From CAVSWN01 sp046728115 (GTDB lineage Bacteria > Acidobacteriota > Vicinamibacteria > Vicinamibacterales > CAVVIG01): 14,845 nucleotides of DNA. Each line of letters begins with the position of its first letter. The first letter of the stretch is position 1. Location of the stretch: assembly GCA_046728115.1 (NCBI GenBank), contig JBKPDW010000215.1, positions 1-14,845 on the forward strand. The letters run 5' to 3'. Below, piece by piece: positions 6,374 through 12,717 of this stretch. The notes below the pieces were generated by a model. It saw only the letters and a list, made by a program, of their open reading frames with translations, made no database searches and was not told the origin of the DNA. A program made the position numbers and the translations under genes.

Positions 6374-6443
6374 GGAAGGCAGAAGGCAGAAGTACGAAGG
6401 CAGAAGGCAGGGTCGGAAGGACGAGGTCAGAAATCAGAGGACG
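6374..6443. repeat. purine-rich 7-bp tandem repeat between convergent genes
   Basis: About ten heptads run without gaps: GGAAGGC, AGAAGGC, AGAAGTA, CGAAGGC and AGAAGGC, then decaying copies (AGGGTCG, GAAGGAC, GAGGTCA, GAAATCA, GAGGACG). The consensus NGAAGGC is close to, but distinct from, the AGAAGTC unit at 4886. No inverted half is seen. It fills most of the gap between the stops at 6368 and 6475. Confidence 0.72.
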
Positions 6444-6474
6444 ACGCCGCGGTGGATGCGGAGGAAACGGGGGT

Positions 6475-7686
6475 TCAGGGAACCGGCAGCGATTGCGCCT
6501 CAACGAACGTCTTGTGCAACAAACGCACCGCTTCGTCGAGCCGGGCGCTGTCGATCATCCATGTCGTGCGGAACGATGACGTCGAGACGCCGTCGATTGC
6601 AATGCCGGCGTCCAGCATCGCTCGCGATCCGCGCCGGACGTTGTCGAACGACGCGTTGATGCCCGCGCCTACGATGCTGACGGCGCCGAAGCGGTCGACG
6701 ATACGGACCCGGTCTCCGAAACGTGAGGCCAGATCCGCTCGTACGCGTTCTTCCTCGTGCAGGTTCTCGCGCGACACCACCAGGCTGAGGCGATCGCCCG
6801 CGACGTGCAACTGCTTGCCGGCGACCTGGTACTCGTCCAGGAAGACGAGGACGTCGCCGGTGGTCGCGTCGGCACGCAAGACGAGGACATCGCGCTCGCT
6901 CGCGACGCCCGCCACCGTGCCGGGCATGCGTGGGGCATGCCGGCGAACGACGGTCCCGTCGGCCGATGGGTCGGCGCCAGGCAACGGCGAGGCCGTTGCG
7001 CGCGCGTAGATTGCGATGCTTTGCTGCTTGGCGAACTCCACAGCTTGCGCGTTCAGAACCTTCGCGCCCGATTCCGCCAGCTCCTGAGTTTCTTCGTAAG
7101 ACAGTGTGCCGATTCGGCGCGCACCGGGAACGACCCGGGGGTCGGCGGTATAGATGCCGTCCACGTCGGAGCAGATTTCGCAGTATTCGGCGCCAAGCGC
7201 GGCCGCCATCGCGACTGCTGTCGTATCGCTGCCGCCGCGGCCGAGCGTGGTGACCTCTCGCCGGTACGACACGCCCTGGTACCCGGCGACGACGACGACC
7301 CGGCCGCGCGCCAGCTCGTCCTGAACGCGGAACGGCCGCACTTCGATGATGCGCGCGTCGACGTGCCGATCGTTCGTGATGATGCCGGATTGGCTCCCCG
7401 TGAAGCTGATGGCATCGCCGCCAAGTTCCCGGATGGCCATCGACAGCAGCGCCATCGAGATGCGCTCGCCTGCCGTGAGCAGCATGTCCAGCTCGCGACG
7501 ATCCGGGTTCGGCGACACCTGCTTCGCGAGCGAGAGCAGTTCGTCGGTCGTGTCGCCCATGGCGGAGACGACGATGACTACATCGTGGCCCGTGTGCCGT
7601 GTCCGCATGACGCGCTCGGCCACCTGACGAAGCCGCGTCACGTCGGCGACACTGGAGCCACCGTACTTCTGGACGACGATCGACAT
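6475..7686 (-). CDS. lysC: aspartokinase
   Basis: The enzyme phosphorylates L-aspartate with ATP, the first step to lysine, threonine and methionine. The 403 residues match the usual length of the monofunctional enzyme. The kinase domain shows KYGGSSV (7-13), FTGSQSGIITND (95-106), TTLGRGGSDTTAVAMAAAL (146-164) and SDVDGIYTADPRVV (173-186). The C-terminal part carries two ACT-type regulatory segments, including VSIVGAGI (336-343), and ends in a helix (DEAVRLLHKTF), so feedback inhibition by an end-product amino acid is expected. ATG 7686 was chosen because KYGGSSV must lie near the N-terminus; the frame stays open 95 codons upstream through intergenic sequence and the exonuclease 3' end. No riboswitch was seen. 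The neighbours are not biosynthetic genes. Confidence 0.96.
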   Translation of the reverse strand: MSIVVQKYGGSSVADVTRLRQVAERVMRTRHTGHDVVIVVSAMGDTTDELLSLAKQVSPNPDRRELDMLLTAGERISMALLSMAIRELGGDAISFTGSQSGIITNDRHVDARIIEVRPFRVQDELARGRVVVVAGYQGVSYRREVTTLGRGGSDTTAVAMAAALGAEYCEICSDVDGIYTADPRVVPGARRIGTLSYEETQELAESGAKVLNAQAVEFAKQQSIAIYARATASPLPGADPSADGTVVRRHAPRMPGTVAGVASERDVLVLRADATTGDVLVFLDEYQVAGKQLHVAGDRLSLVVSRENLHEEERVRADLASRFGDRVRIVDRFGAVSIVGAGINASFDNVRRGSRAMLDAGIAIDGVSTSSFRTTWMIDSARLDEAVRLLHKTFVEAQSLPVP

Positions 7687-7710
7687 TACAGGCCTACTCT
7701 TCGAGCTCTC

Positions 7711-7766
7711 AACCACAGAGGACACAGGCGATACGGAGGAACACTCGCCTTCTGTTCTCCGTGTCC
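7711..7766. repeat. interrupted inverted repeat between exonuclease III and aspartokinase
   Basis: GGACAC (7720-7725) with AGGCGA (7726-7731) is mirrored by TCGCCT (7745-7750) and GTGTCC (7761-7766), with ten unpaired bases on one side. The surrounding words (CACAGAG, GACACAG, CTTCTGT, TCTCCGT) have a rough 7-bp rhythm. It lies in the 116-bp gap between two genes of the same direction and could weaken read-through into aspartokinase. No T-tract follows. Confidence 0.5.
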
Positions 7767-7802
7767 CCAGCGAGGGTGTCGGCAGGATTTTGCATCGCTC
7801 TC

Positions 7803-8561
7803 CTATGCCTGATCCGCAAAGGTCGCGACGACCGGCGCGTGATCGCTGGTTCCAACGTCCTTCTGCACTGGGCACGACGTCGCGCGAGCGCCGAGCGATT
7901 CGGTGACGAACACGTAATCGAGCCGCCATCCGATGTTGCGCTGACGCAGGTTGCGCCACGGTGCCCACCATGTGAACAGTCCGTCATTGTCGGGGTCGAC
8001 GGCGCGTCCAAGATCCATGAGGCCGCGGCTCAACAGCCGCTCGATCATCGCGCGTTCTTCGGGAAGTTGTCCGATCGCGCGCGGCTTACGTTCCTTCGGG
8101 TGCACGTCGCGGTCGGTGCGTGCCACGTTCATGTCGCCGAGCAGCGCCAGCTGTCGGCCGCTCGCGTGCACCGATTTCGCGTACCCGTCCATCGCCTCGA
8201 GGAACTGCATCTTGGCCGGGAAGTCCTTGCCGCCGTTCGGCACGTAGACGGACGCAATGGTTACGTCGCCGATATCAACCGTGACGATGCGACTCTCGTA
8301 ATCGAAGGCTGGATGAACGAACGTGGGCCGATCGGGCGCCACGCCCTTGTAGACATGCAGCGCAACTCCCGAATATCCCTTGCCGCCGTGCCAGTAGCAC
8401 CAATAGCCTTCCATCTCGCAGAGAGCAGTGGGCACCTGGTCGGAAGTGGCCTTGATTTCCTGCAGGCAGACAACGTCCGGGCGCTCGCGCGCGATCCATT
8501 CCTGGACCTGCGCCTGACGTGCCCGGATGCCGTTGACGTTCCAGGTCGCTAACTTCAACAT
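7803..8561 (-). CDS. xthA: exodeoxyribonuclease III
   Basis: The enzyme cuts DNA 5' of abasic sites and removes 3'-blocking groups in base-excision repair. The 252 residues form a single endonuclease/exonuclease/phosphatase domain with the full active-site set: WNVNGIRA (7-14), QE35, Y106 in YVPNGG, D143 and N145 in GDMNVARTDRDVH, RLDYVFVT (213-220) and SDH241 in TSDHAPV. Length and motifs fit the family with nothing missing. ATG 8561 was chosen over TTG 8567 because LKLATWNVNG is the usual N-terminus. No Shine-Dalgarno is present: the bases directly upstream are a TTGC heptad repeat. The gene follows the ferredoxin gene in the same direction after an 81-bp gap made almost entirely of that repeat. 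Confidence 0.96.
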   Translation of the reverse strand: MLKLATWNVNGIRARQAQVQEWIARERPDVVCLQEIKATSDQVPTALCEMEGYWCYWHGGKGYSGVALHVYKGVAPDRPTFVHPAFDYESRIVTVDIGDVTIASVYVPNGGKDFPAKMQFLEAMDGYAKSVHASGRQLALLGDMNVARTDRDVHPKERKPRAIGQLPEERAMIERLLSRGLMDLGRAVDPDNDGLFTWWAPWRNLRQRNIGWRLDYVFVTESLGARATSCPVQKDVGTSDHAPVVATFADQA

Positions 8562-8633
8562 TGCCAATTGCAGATTGCAAATTGCCTAGTTGATTTGGGA
8601 ATCAATTTGCAATCTGCACTCTGCAATCAGCAA
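8561..8633. repeat. TTGCNNA heptads with inverted half, upstream of exonuclease III
   Basis: Four heptads (TTGCCAA, TTGCAGA, TTGCAAA, TTGCCTA; 8561-8588) are followed by a small hairpin (TTGATT-TGGG-AATCAA, 8590-8605). Four complementary heptads then run 8606-8633 (TTTGCAA, TCTGCAC, TCTGCAA, TCAGCAA). CAGATTGCAAATTG (8571-8584) and CAATTTGCAATCTG (8603-8616) are a perfect 14-bp inverted pair. The first heptad overlaps the exonuclease start codon, so the structure forms the 5' leader of that mRNA. It is also much more AT-rich than its surroundings. Confidence 0.85.
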
Positions 8634-8642
8634 TAACCTGCG

Positions 8643-9017
8643 TCAGAGTCGCGCGTGCGCGGCCTGGCGCTCCGCGGCCGGGACCGCCATGATGTCGGCG
8701 TGGGCTTCGATGTGGGCCTTGACGATGGCTTCGGCTTGCGCGATCGCGTCCGCATCGCCATTGCGATAGACAGCGTTGGCCTCGACCAGATCCTTCTGAT
8801 TTGACGGAGTGGCGTCGATGCTCTCGTAGATCGCCGCGACCGGGCACGCAGGCACGCAGGCGCCGCAGTCGATGCACTCCTCCGGATGGATGTAGAGCAT
8901 CGTGGTCTGCGCGAACTCGGGCTCGTCCTTGCGCGGGTGGATGCAATCCACCGGACAGACGTCAACGCAGGCCGTGTCCTTCGTTTCAATGCACGGATCG
9001 GTGATGATAAAGGGCAT
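8643..9017 (-). CDS. fdxA: 7Fe-8S ferredoxin
   Basis: This small electron carrier has 124 residues. The N-terminal 60 residues carry eight Cys in the order of seven-iron ferredoxins: C9, C17, C21 and C25, then C48-x2-C51-x2-C54-x3-C58-P. In that family C9, C17 and C58 would hold the [3Fe-4S] cluster and C21, C48, C51 and C54 the [4Fe-4S] cluster. This is my assignment from the spacing. C25 lies where an extra Cys often occurs. Residues 60-124 are a charged, Ala-rich helical tail (DADAIAQAEAIVKAHIEAHADIM) common in the long form. ATG 9017 has GGAG about 11 bases upstream, a loose fit. Its partner enzyme is unknown. A TATAAT box at the acetyltransferase stop may drive it separately. Confidence 0.92.
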   Translation of the reverse strand: MPFIITDPCIETKDTACVDVCPVDCIHPRKDEPEFAQTTMLYIHPEECIDCGACVPACPVAAIYESIDATPSNQKDLVEANAVYRNGDADAIAQAEAIVKAHIEAHADIMAVPAAERQAAHARL

Positions 9018-9070
9018 ACTCGCGTATCTCCGTAACTGTGCGTAATATCCGCCGTTGGCTTAACCGGCGA

Positions 9071-9076
9071 ATTATA
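9071..9076 (-). promoter_or_regulatory. possible -10 box for the ferredoxin gene
   Basis: A perfect TATAAT on the minus strand overlaps the acetyltransferase stop codon. Transcription would begin near 9064, about 47 bases before the ferredoxin ATG. No convincing -35 is present at 17 bases. An imperfect dyad (CGCCGGTT and AACGGCG, about 9050-9069) lies at the start of the leader. Confidence 0.4.
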
Positions 9077-9542
9077 CCCTGACAATCGGCAAAAACATCA
9101 TCGGGCTCGGCGAAAGCTGATACCCCATGGATTCGTAGAGCGGTCTGCCGTCGTGGCTGGCGTTGAGCGCAACCGACGAGACGCCCGACTCGCGGCACCA
9201 GGCGTGAATCGTCTCCATGATCAGGCGCGCCAGCCCGCGCCGGCGATGGGCCGGCTCCGTGTAGACGTTATATGCGACCGCGATCCGGTCTCCCATGTAG
9301 TTCGGGCCTGGCGGCCACGGCAGCACACTGATCCCGCCCCCGGCGACGATGGCGCCATCTGCATCCTCGACCACCCATGCGCGGTACGTGCCCGCGGGCA
9401 TCATCGCCGAAAGCCACGCTCGAAACGCACCGTCGAGCGCCGGCGCGTCGAATTCGAGGCCCATATCGGAGAACATCGCGATCCGATGATGCACGAGATG
9501 TTCGACGTCGTTCGATGTCGCCGATCTGATGCGATAGGTCAT
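9072..9542 (-). CDS. GNAT-family N-acetyltransferase
   Basis: The protein has 156 residues covering one GNAT domain. The N-terminus (MTYRIRSATSNDVEHLVHHRIAMF) is typical. The acetyl-CoA site is AYNVYTEPAHRRRGLARLIM (90-109), where RRRGLA is the pyrophosphate-binding loop. The end follows the usual pattern VALNASHDGRPLYESMGYQ (124-142). It should move an acetyl group from acetyl-CoA to an amine; the substrate cannot be read from sequence. ATG 9542 was chosen because family members begin here and the open frame upstream has no ribosome site near a start. It is first in a run of four same-strand genes but diverges from the heme-protein gene. Confidence 0.85.
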   Translation of the reverse strand: MTYRIRSATSNDVEHLVHHRIAMFSDMGLEFDAPALDGAFRAWLSAMMPAGTYRAWVVEDADGAIVAGGGISVLPWPPGPNYMGDRIAVAYNVYTEPAHRRRGLARLIMETIHAWCRESGVSSVALNASHDGRPLYESMGYQLSPSPMMFLPIVRV

Positions 9543-9677
9543 TCTCGTTGATCGCGTGGTGCCGAAGCTCTCCTCCGCGCAGGACACACCGGAGATAGGA
9601 CGATTACGTTCTGAACACAATCAACGGTCCTCCCTGTTGGCGCGCTCCTTGACAGATTTCGCGACAGTTTCAGTGAG

Positions 9678-9683
9678 TATAAT
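9678..9683 (+). promoter_or_regulatory. -10 box for the chlorite-dismutase-family gene
   Basis: A perfect TATAAT ends six bases before GTG 9690, so the transcript should start at or next to the start codon. A TTGACA at 9649-9654 is 24 bases away, too far for a normal -35. The correctly spaced -35 position reads GATTTC, a poor match. Confidence 0.55.
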
Positions 9684-9689
9684 CGCGAC

Positions 9690-10415
9690 GTGGCAGAACC
9701 GCGACGCGGTCCGGAGCCGCCGGACCTCAGCGAAAAAGGCGGCATCAAGAACGGCGAACCGCAGCGGAGCGATCGGCGACTCTTCATGCAATTCCTGGCG
9801 TTCGGCGGCTGCGAACATGTGCGGCCGCTCATCGATATCGCCGCCGCTGCAGGAATCACAGGCGCTCTGTACGAGGACGTGAACGATCCGCGAGGCATCG
9901 GGCTGCTGACCGTGACCGAAGATCCGGCTTCGTTCCTCGATCGCGTCCGGCCGATGCTCAACGGTCCGGCGTTCCGCCCGATGATCCAGAAGCCGGAGTA
10001 CACGATGCTCGGGCGGACCTACTCGATCGGATACGAACCGGATCTGGAGGAAGTCCTGCTGCACCGGCCCCGCCGCACGGTGCTCAACCCGGACTGGAAG
10101 TGGGCGGTGTGGTACCCGCTGCGACGCAGCGGCAGGTTCGCGCAGCTCCCAGCCGACGAGCAGCGTGTGATCCTGGCGGAGCACGGCAGCATCGGCATGT
10201 CGTTCGGCGCCGCCGACTTCGCACACGACATCCGTCTGGCCTGCCACGGCCTCGACAAGGACGACAACGACTTCATCGTCGGCCTGCTGGGGAAGGACCT
10301 CTATCCGTTGTCGGCCATTGTTCAGGCGATGCGCAAGACGCAGCAGACGGCGCTCTACCTGGAACGATTGGGTCCCTTCTTCGTGGGCCGGGCAATCTGG
10401 CAGAGCGACTCTTGA
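9690..10415 (+). CDS. chlorite-dismutase-family heme protein
   Basis: The protein has 241 residues with no signal peptide. After a polar N-terminus (to about residue 30) comes LFMQFLAFGGC (31-41), then YEDVNDPRGIGLLT (61-74), PEYTMLGRTYSIGYEPDLE (102-120), WAVWYPLRRSG (138-148), and LAEHGSIGMSFG (162-173). The C-terminal block CHGLDKDDNDFIVGLLGKD (185-203) and LGPFFVGRAIW (227-237) align with the region of the family that holds the proximal heme His, here probably H186. The family includes chlorite dismutase and coproheme decarboxylase (HemQ/ChdC). I cannot separate a heme-biosynthetic from a detoxifying role, and no other heme genes are near. GTG 9690 fits both the promoter position and the conserved start of the polar segment. 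Confidence 0.87.
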   Translation: MAEPRRGPEPPDLSEKGGIKNGEPQRSDRRLFMQFLAFGGCEHVRPLIDIAAAAGITGALYEDVNDPRGIGLLTVTEDPASFLDRVRPMLNGPAFRPMIQKPEYTMLGRTYSIGYEPDLEEVLLHRPRRTVLNPDWKWAVWYPLRRSGRFAQLPADEQRVILAEHGSIGMSFGAADFAHDIRLACHGLDKDDNDFIVGLLGKDLYPLSAIVQAMRKTQQTALYLERLGPFFVGRAIWQSDS

Positions 10416-10470
10416 CCGCGAAGACCCCGAGGCCGCAAAGAACTCACCTGTCTTTGCGGTCTTCGCGGTC
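10414..10470. terminator. hairpin shared by two convergent gene ends
   Basis: GACCGCGAAGACC ... CCGCAAAGA (10414-10441) is the inverted complement of TCTTTGCGGTCTTCGCGGTC (10451-10470), apart from eight extra bases in the left arm. The loop is nine bases. It includes the heme-protein stop (10413-10415) and the last codons of the amidase, whose tail TDREDRKDR is encoded by one arm. It is likely a two-way transcription terminator or mRNA 3' stabiliser. There is no T-tract, so intrinsic termination is uncertain. Confidence 0.55.
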
Positions 10471-12054
10471 CGTATCCGCCGTTACCGCAAACGTCGGCGG
10501 TCGTCGATGGCGGGTGGCCTGCTCGTACGCGTACGCGAGCTTGATCAACGTCGGCTCGCTCCATGCACGGCCAACGAACGAAATTCCCACGGGCAAACCA
10601 CGAAAAAATCCGGCAGGGACGGTGATGTGCGGGTAGCCCGCGACCGCTGCGACGGTTGAGGGGCCGGGCGCCGAGCCCGTGCCGCCGTCGCCGTTCACGA
10701 GATCGATCAACCACGCAGGACCGCCCGTCGGCGCGACGAGAGCGTCGAGCTTGTGTGCTGTCATCGCCGCGTCGATGCCTTGCGTCCGCGCCATCAGACG
10801 GTTTTTCGCAAGGTCGCCACGGTACTTCGCCTCGGTGAGGCGGCCTTTCTTCTCGGCCATCAGCATGATCTCCTGGCCGAAATATGTGAGCTCCTGTTCA
10901 GCGTGGGCGTCGTTGAATGCGATGATGTCTTTCAGGGAATGCACCGGCGATGCGGGGCCGAGCCATTTGAGGTACTTGTCGAGATCTGCCTTGAACTCGT
11001 ACAGCAGGACATCGAATTCGCTGTCGTCGAATTTTCCCAGCGTCGGGATTTGCACCGGATCGATGACGACCGCGCCCTGTTTTTTCATCTCGGCGATCGC
11101 CTCGGTCGCCAAGCGATCAGCGGCGACGCTGTAGCCAAACAGCCGATTGCGAATGACGCCGATTCGTGCGCCCCGCAGCGCCTGCACGTCGAGGAACTTC
11201 GTGTAATCCGGCGATCCTCGCCGCGCGCCCGTCCGGGTGATCGGATCGTCGGCGTCCGCGCCGGCCATTGCGCCGAGAAGCGTCGCCGCGTCTGCGACCG
11301 TGCGCGCCATCGGCCCTGCAGTGTCCTGGCTGTGGGCAATCGGCACGATGCCCGTCCGGCTGAGCAGCCCCAGCGTCGGCTTGATGCCGACGAGCGAGTT
11401 GTTATTCGACGGCGACACGATGGAGCCGTCGGTCTCGGTGCCCACCGCTGCAGCGGCGAGGTTGGCCGCGATCGCCGCGCCGGAGCCAGAGCTCGAGCCG
11501 GATGGATTCCTGTCGAGCGCGTACGGATTTTTCGTCTGCCCGCCTCGTCCGCTCCAGCCGCTGCTCGAGTGCGTCGACCGGAAATTTGCCCACTCGCTCA
11601 GATTCGTCTTGCCGAGGATCACCACGCCGGCTGCGCGCAGCCGATCGACGATGAAGGCGTCTCTGGGCGGAGTGACACCGGCCAGCGCAAGCGACCCGGC
11701 CGTGGTCATCATGCGGTCGGCGGTCGCGATGTTGTCCTTGAGCAGAACGGGAATGCCATGCAACGGTCCGCGAACCCGGCCGGCCCGTCGCTCGGCATCG
11801 AGGCGATCCGCGATCGTGAGCGCATCGGGGTTGATTTCGATGATGCTTCGCAGAGTCGGACCGCCGCGATCGACCGCTTCGATCCGTACGAGGTATTTCT
11901 CGGCGAGCGATCGCGCGGTGTCATGTCCCGAGCCCATGCGATCCTGCAGATCGCGGATCGTTGCTTCTTCGAGGTCGAACGTCGGTCGAGCGGGCGACTG
12001 CGCCGCGAGCGTCGCGGCGGCAAGCAAGGCGACCGTGAGCAGGATTCGGCGCAT
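10444..12054 (-). CDS. secreted amidase (amidase signature family)
   Basis: The protein has 536 residues with a signal peptide (MRRILLTVALLAAATLAAQS) and one amidase-signature domain. The Ser-cisSer-Lys triad is present: K106 in PVLLKDNI, S187 in NPSGSSSGSGAA, and S211, 24 residues later, in GTETDGSIVSPS. The pocket sequence TDGSI differs from the common TGGSI, with Asp in place of the first Gly. Such enzymes hydrolyse amides; the exported position points to a peptide, cell-wall or external amide rather than tRNA amidation. The charged C-terminal tail (TADTDREDRKDR) is encoded by a hairpin element. ATG 12054 was chosen for the signal peptide. A -10 box sits six bases upstream and there is no Shine-Dalgarno. 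It follows thioredoxin after 47 bases. Confidence 0.92.
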   Translation of the reverse strand: MRRILLTVALLAAATLAAQSPARPTFDLEEATIRDLQDRMGSGHDTARSLAEKYLVRIEAVDRGGPTLRSIIEINPDALTIADRLDAERRAGRVRGPLHGIPVLLKDNIATADRMMTTAGSLALAGVTPPRDAFIVDRLRAAGVVILGKTNLSEWANFRSTHSSSGWSGRGGQTKNPYALDRNPSGSSSGSGAAIAANLAAAAVGTETDGSIVSPSNNNSLVGIKPTLGLLSRTGIVPIAHSQDTAGPMARTVADAATLLGAMAGADADDPITRTGARRGSPDYTKFLDVQALRGARIGVIRNRLFGYSVAADRLATEAIAEMKKQGAVVIDPVQIPTLGKFDDSEFDVLLYEFKADLDKYLKWLGPASPVHSLKDIIAFNDAHAEQELTYFGQEIMLMAEKKGRLTEAKYRGDLAKNRLMARTQGIDAAMTAHKLDALVAPTGGPAWLIDLVNGDGGTGSAPGPSTVAAVAGYPHITVPAGFFRGLPVGISFVGRAWSEPTLIKLAYAYEQATRHRRPPTFAVTADTDREDRKDR

Positions 12055-12060
12055 CCCGAA

Positions 12061-12066
12061 ATGATA
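12061..12066 (-). promoter_or_regulatory. -10 box for the amidase gene
   Basis: TATCAT on the minus strand ends six bases before ATG 12054, predicting a leaderless amidase transcript separate from the thioredoxin gene. No strong -35 is seen (TGCGGA at the expected place). Confidence 0.42.
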
Positions 12067-12101
12067 GAGGACGCGGAGGGATCTCCGCAGGCTCCGCGAT
12101 C

Positions 12102-12587
12102 TCACGCGTGACGGGAGTGGACAGGCGGCGCGGCGTCGGCGATGAGCGCTTCGATCTGCTCTGCCGGGCGAACGCCGACCACGCTCTTGGCGGCTCGACC
12201 GCCGACGAATATCGTGAGGGTGGGAATGGAGCGGATGCCGAATCGTTCGCCGAGATCCGTGAGGACGTCGGTATTCACTTTGACGACGAGTGCGTGCCCG
12301 GCCTGCCGCGCGGCGACCTTCTGCAGTTCCGGCGTCACCATCCGGCACGGGCCGCACCACGGCGCCCAGTAGTCGACGACGACCGGAATCGAGGCGCTTG
12401 CCACGAGTCGATCGAACACCGCCGAGGAGGGGACGTCGATTGGGACGTTCGGAGGCGAGATGGGCGTCTTGCAATGGGCACAGCGCACCATCGCCGAAAG
12501 GTTTTCGTAAAGCAGTCTGTTTTTCTGGCCGCAAGACGAACACGCGGCAACAACCCCTCGTTCATCGAGACGCCAGGACGACTCCAT
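12102..12587 (-). CDS. trxC: thioredoxin 2-type with N-terminal zinc ribbon
   Basis: This cytoplasmic disulfide reductase has 161 residues. An N-terminal zinc ribbon (C16-x2-C19 and C36-x2-C39) precedes a thioredoxin domain with WCGPC (77-81), the preceding strand VVVDYWAP and the cis-proline motif IPTLTIFVGG (121-130, P122). This layout is that of thioredoxin 2 (TrxC), which in Escherichia coli is part of the oxidative-stress response. All key residues are present. Length is slightly above the usual 140 or so because of a longer tail. ATG 12587 has no Shine-Dalgarno but has GATAAT seven bases upstream. The amidase gene follows on the same strand, and the permease gene diverges 130 bases away. 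Confidence 0.93.
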   Translation of the reverse strand: MESSWRLDERGVVAACSSCGQKNRLLYENLSAMVRCAHCKTPISPPNVPIDVPSSAVFDRLVASASIPVVVDYWAPWCGPCRMVTPELQKVAARQAGHALVVKVNTDVLTDLGERFGIRSIPTLTIFVGGRAAKSVVGVRPAEQIEALIADAAPPVHSRHA

Positions 12588-12594
12588 TCAATCT

Positions 12595-12600
12595 ATTATC
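12595..12600 (-). promoter_or_regulatory. -10 box for the thioredoxin gene
   Basis: GATAAT on the minus strand ends seven bases before ATG 12587. With no ribosome site in between, the mRNA probably begins at or near the start codon. No clear -35. Confidence 0.42.
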
Positions 12601-12717
12601 GTCCGATTGTGGGACTGCGCTGTTCGGTCCTGAACGTCTCGGCCCCCGGCCTCTGCGTGAAACGCGAGCCTTTCGGCGAGCAGGTCGCCTGGCACGCCGC
12701 TGGCTAAGCTCTCCACG

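Noticed and set aside
7687..7971. Extension of the aspartokinase frame upstream to 498 residues
   Set aside because: It runs through the inverted repeat and the 3' end of the exonuclease gene; the conserved KYGGSSV belongs near the N-terminus.
9649..9683. TTGACA and TATAAT as a consensus promoter pair
   Set aside because: The spacing is 23-24 bases, too long for sigma70; only the -10 box was kept.
12055..12543. Extension of the amidase frame upstream to 699 residues
   Set aside because: The extra part is a second frame of the thioredoxin gene; the signal peptide at ATG 12054 and the -10 box just upstream fix the start.
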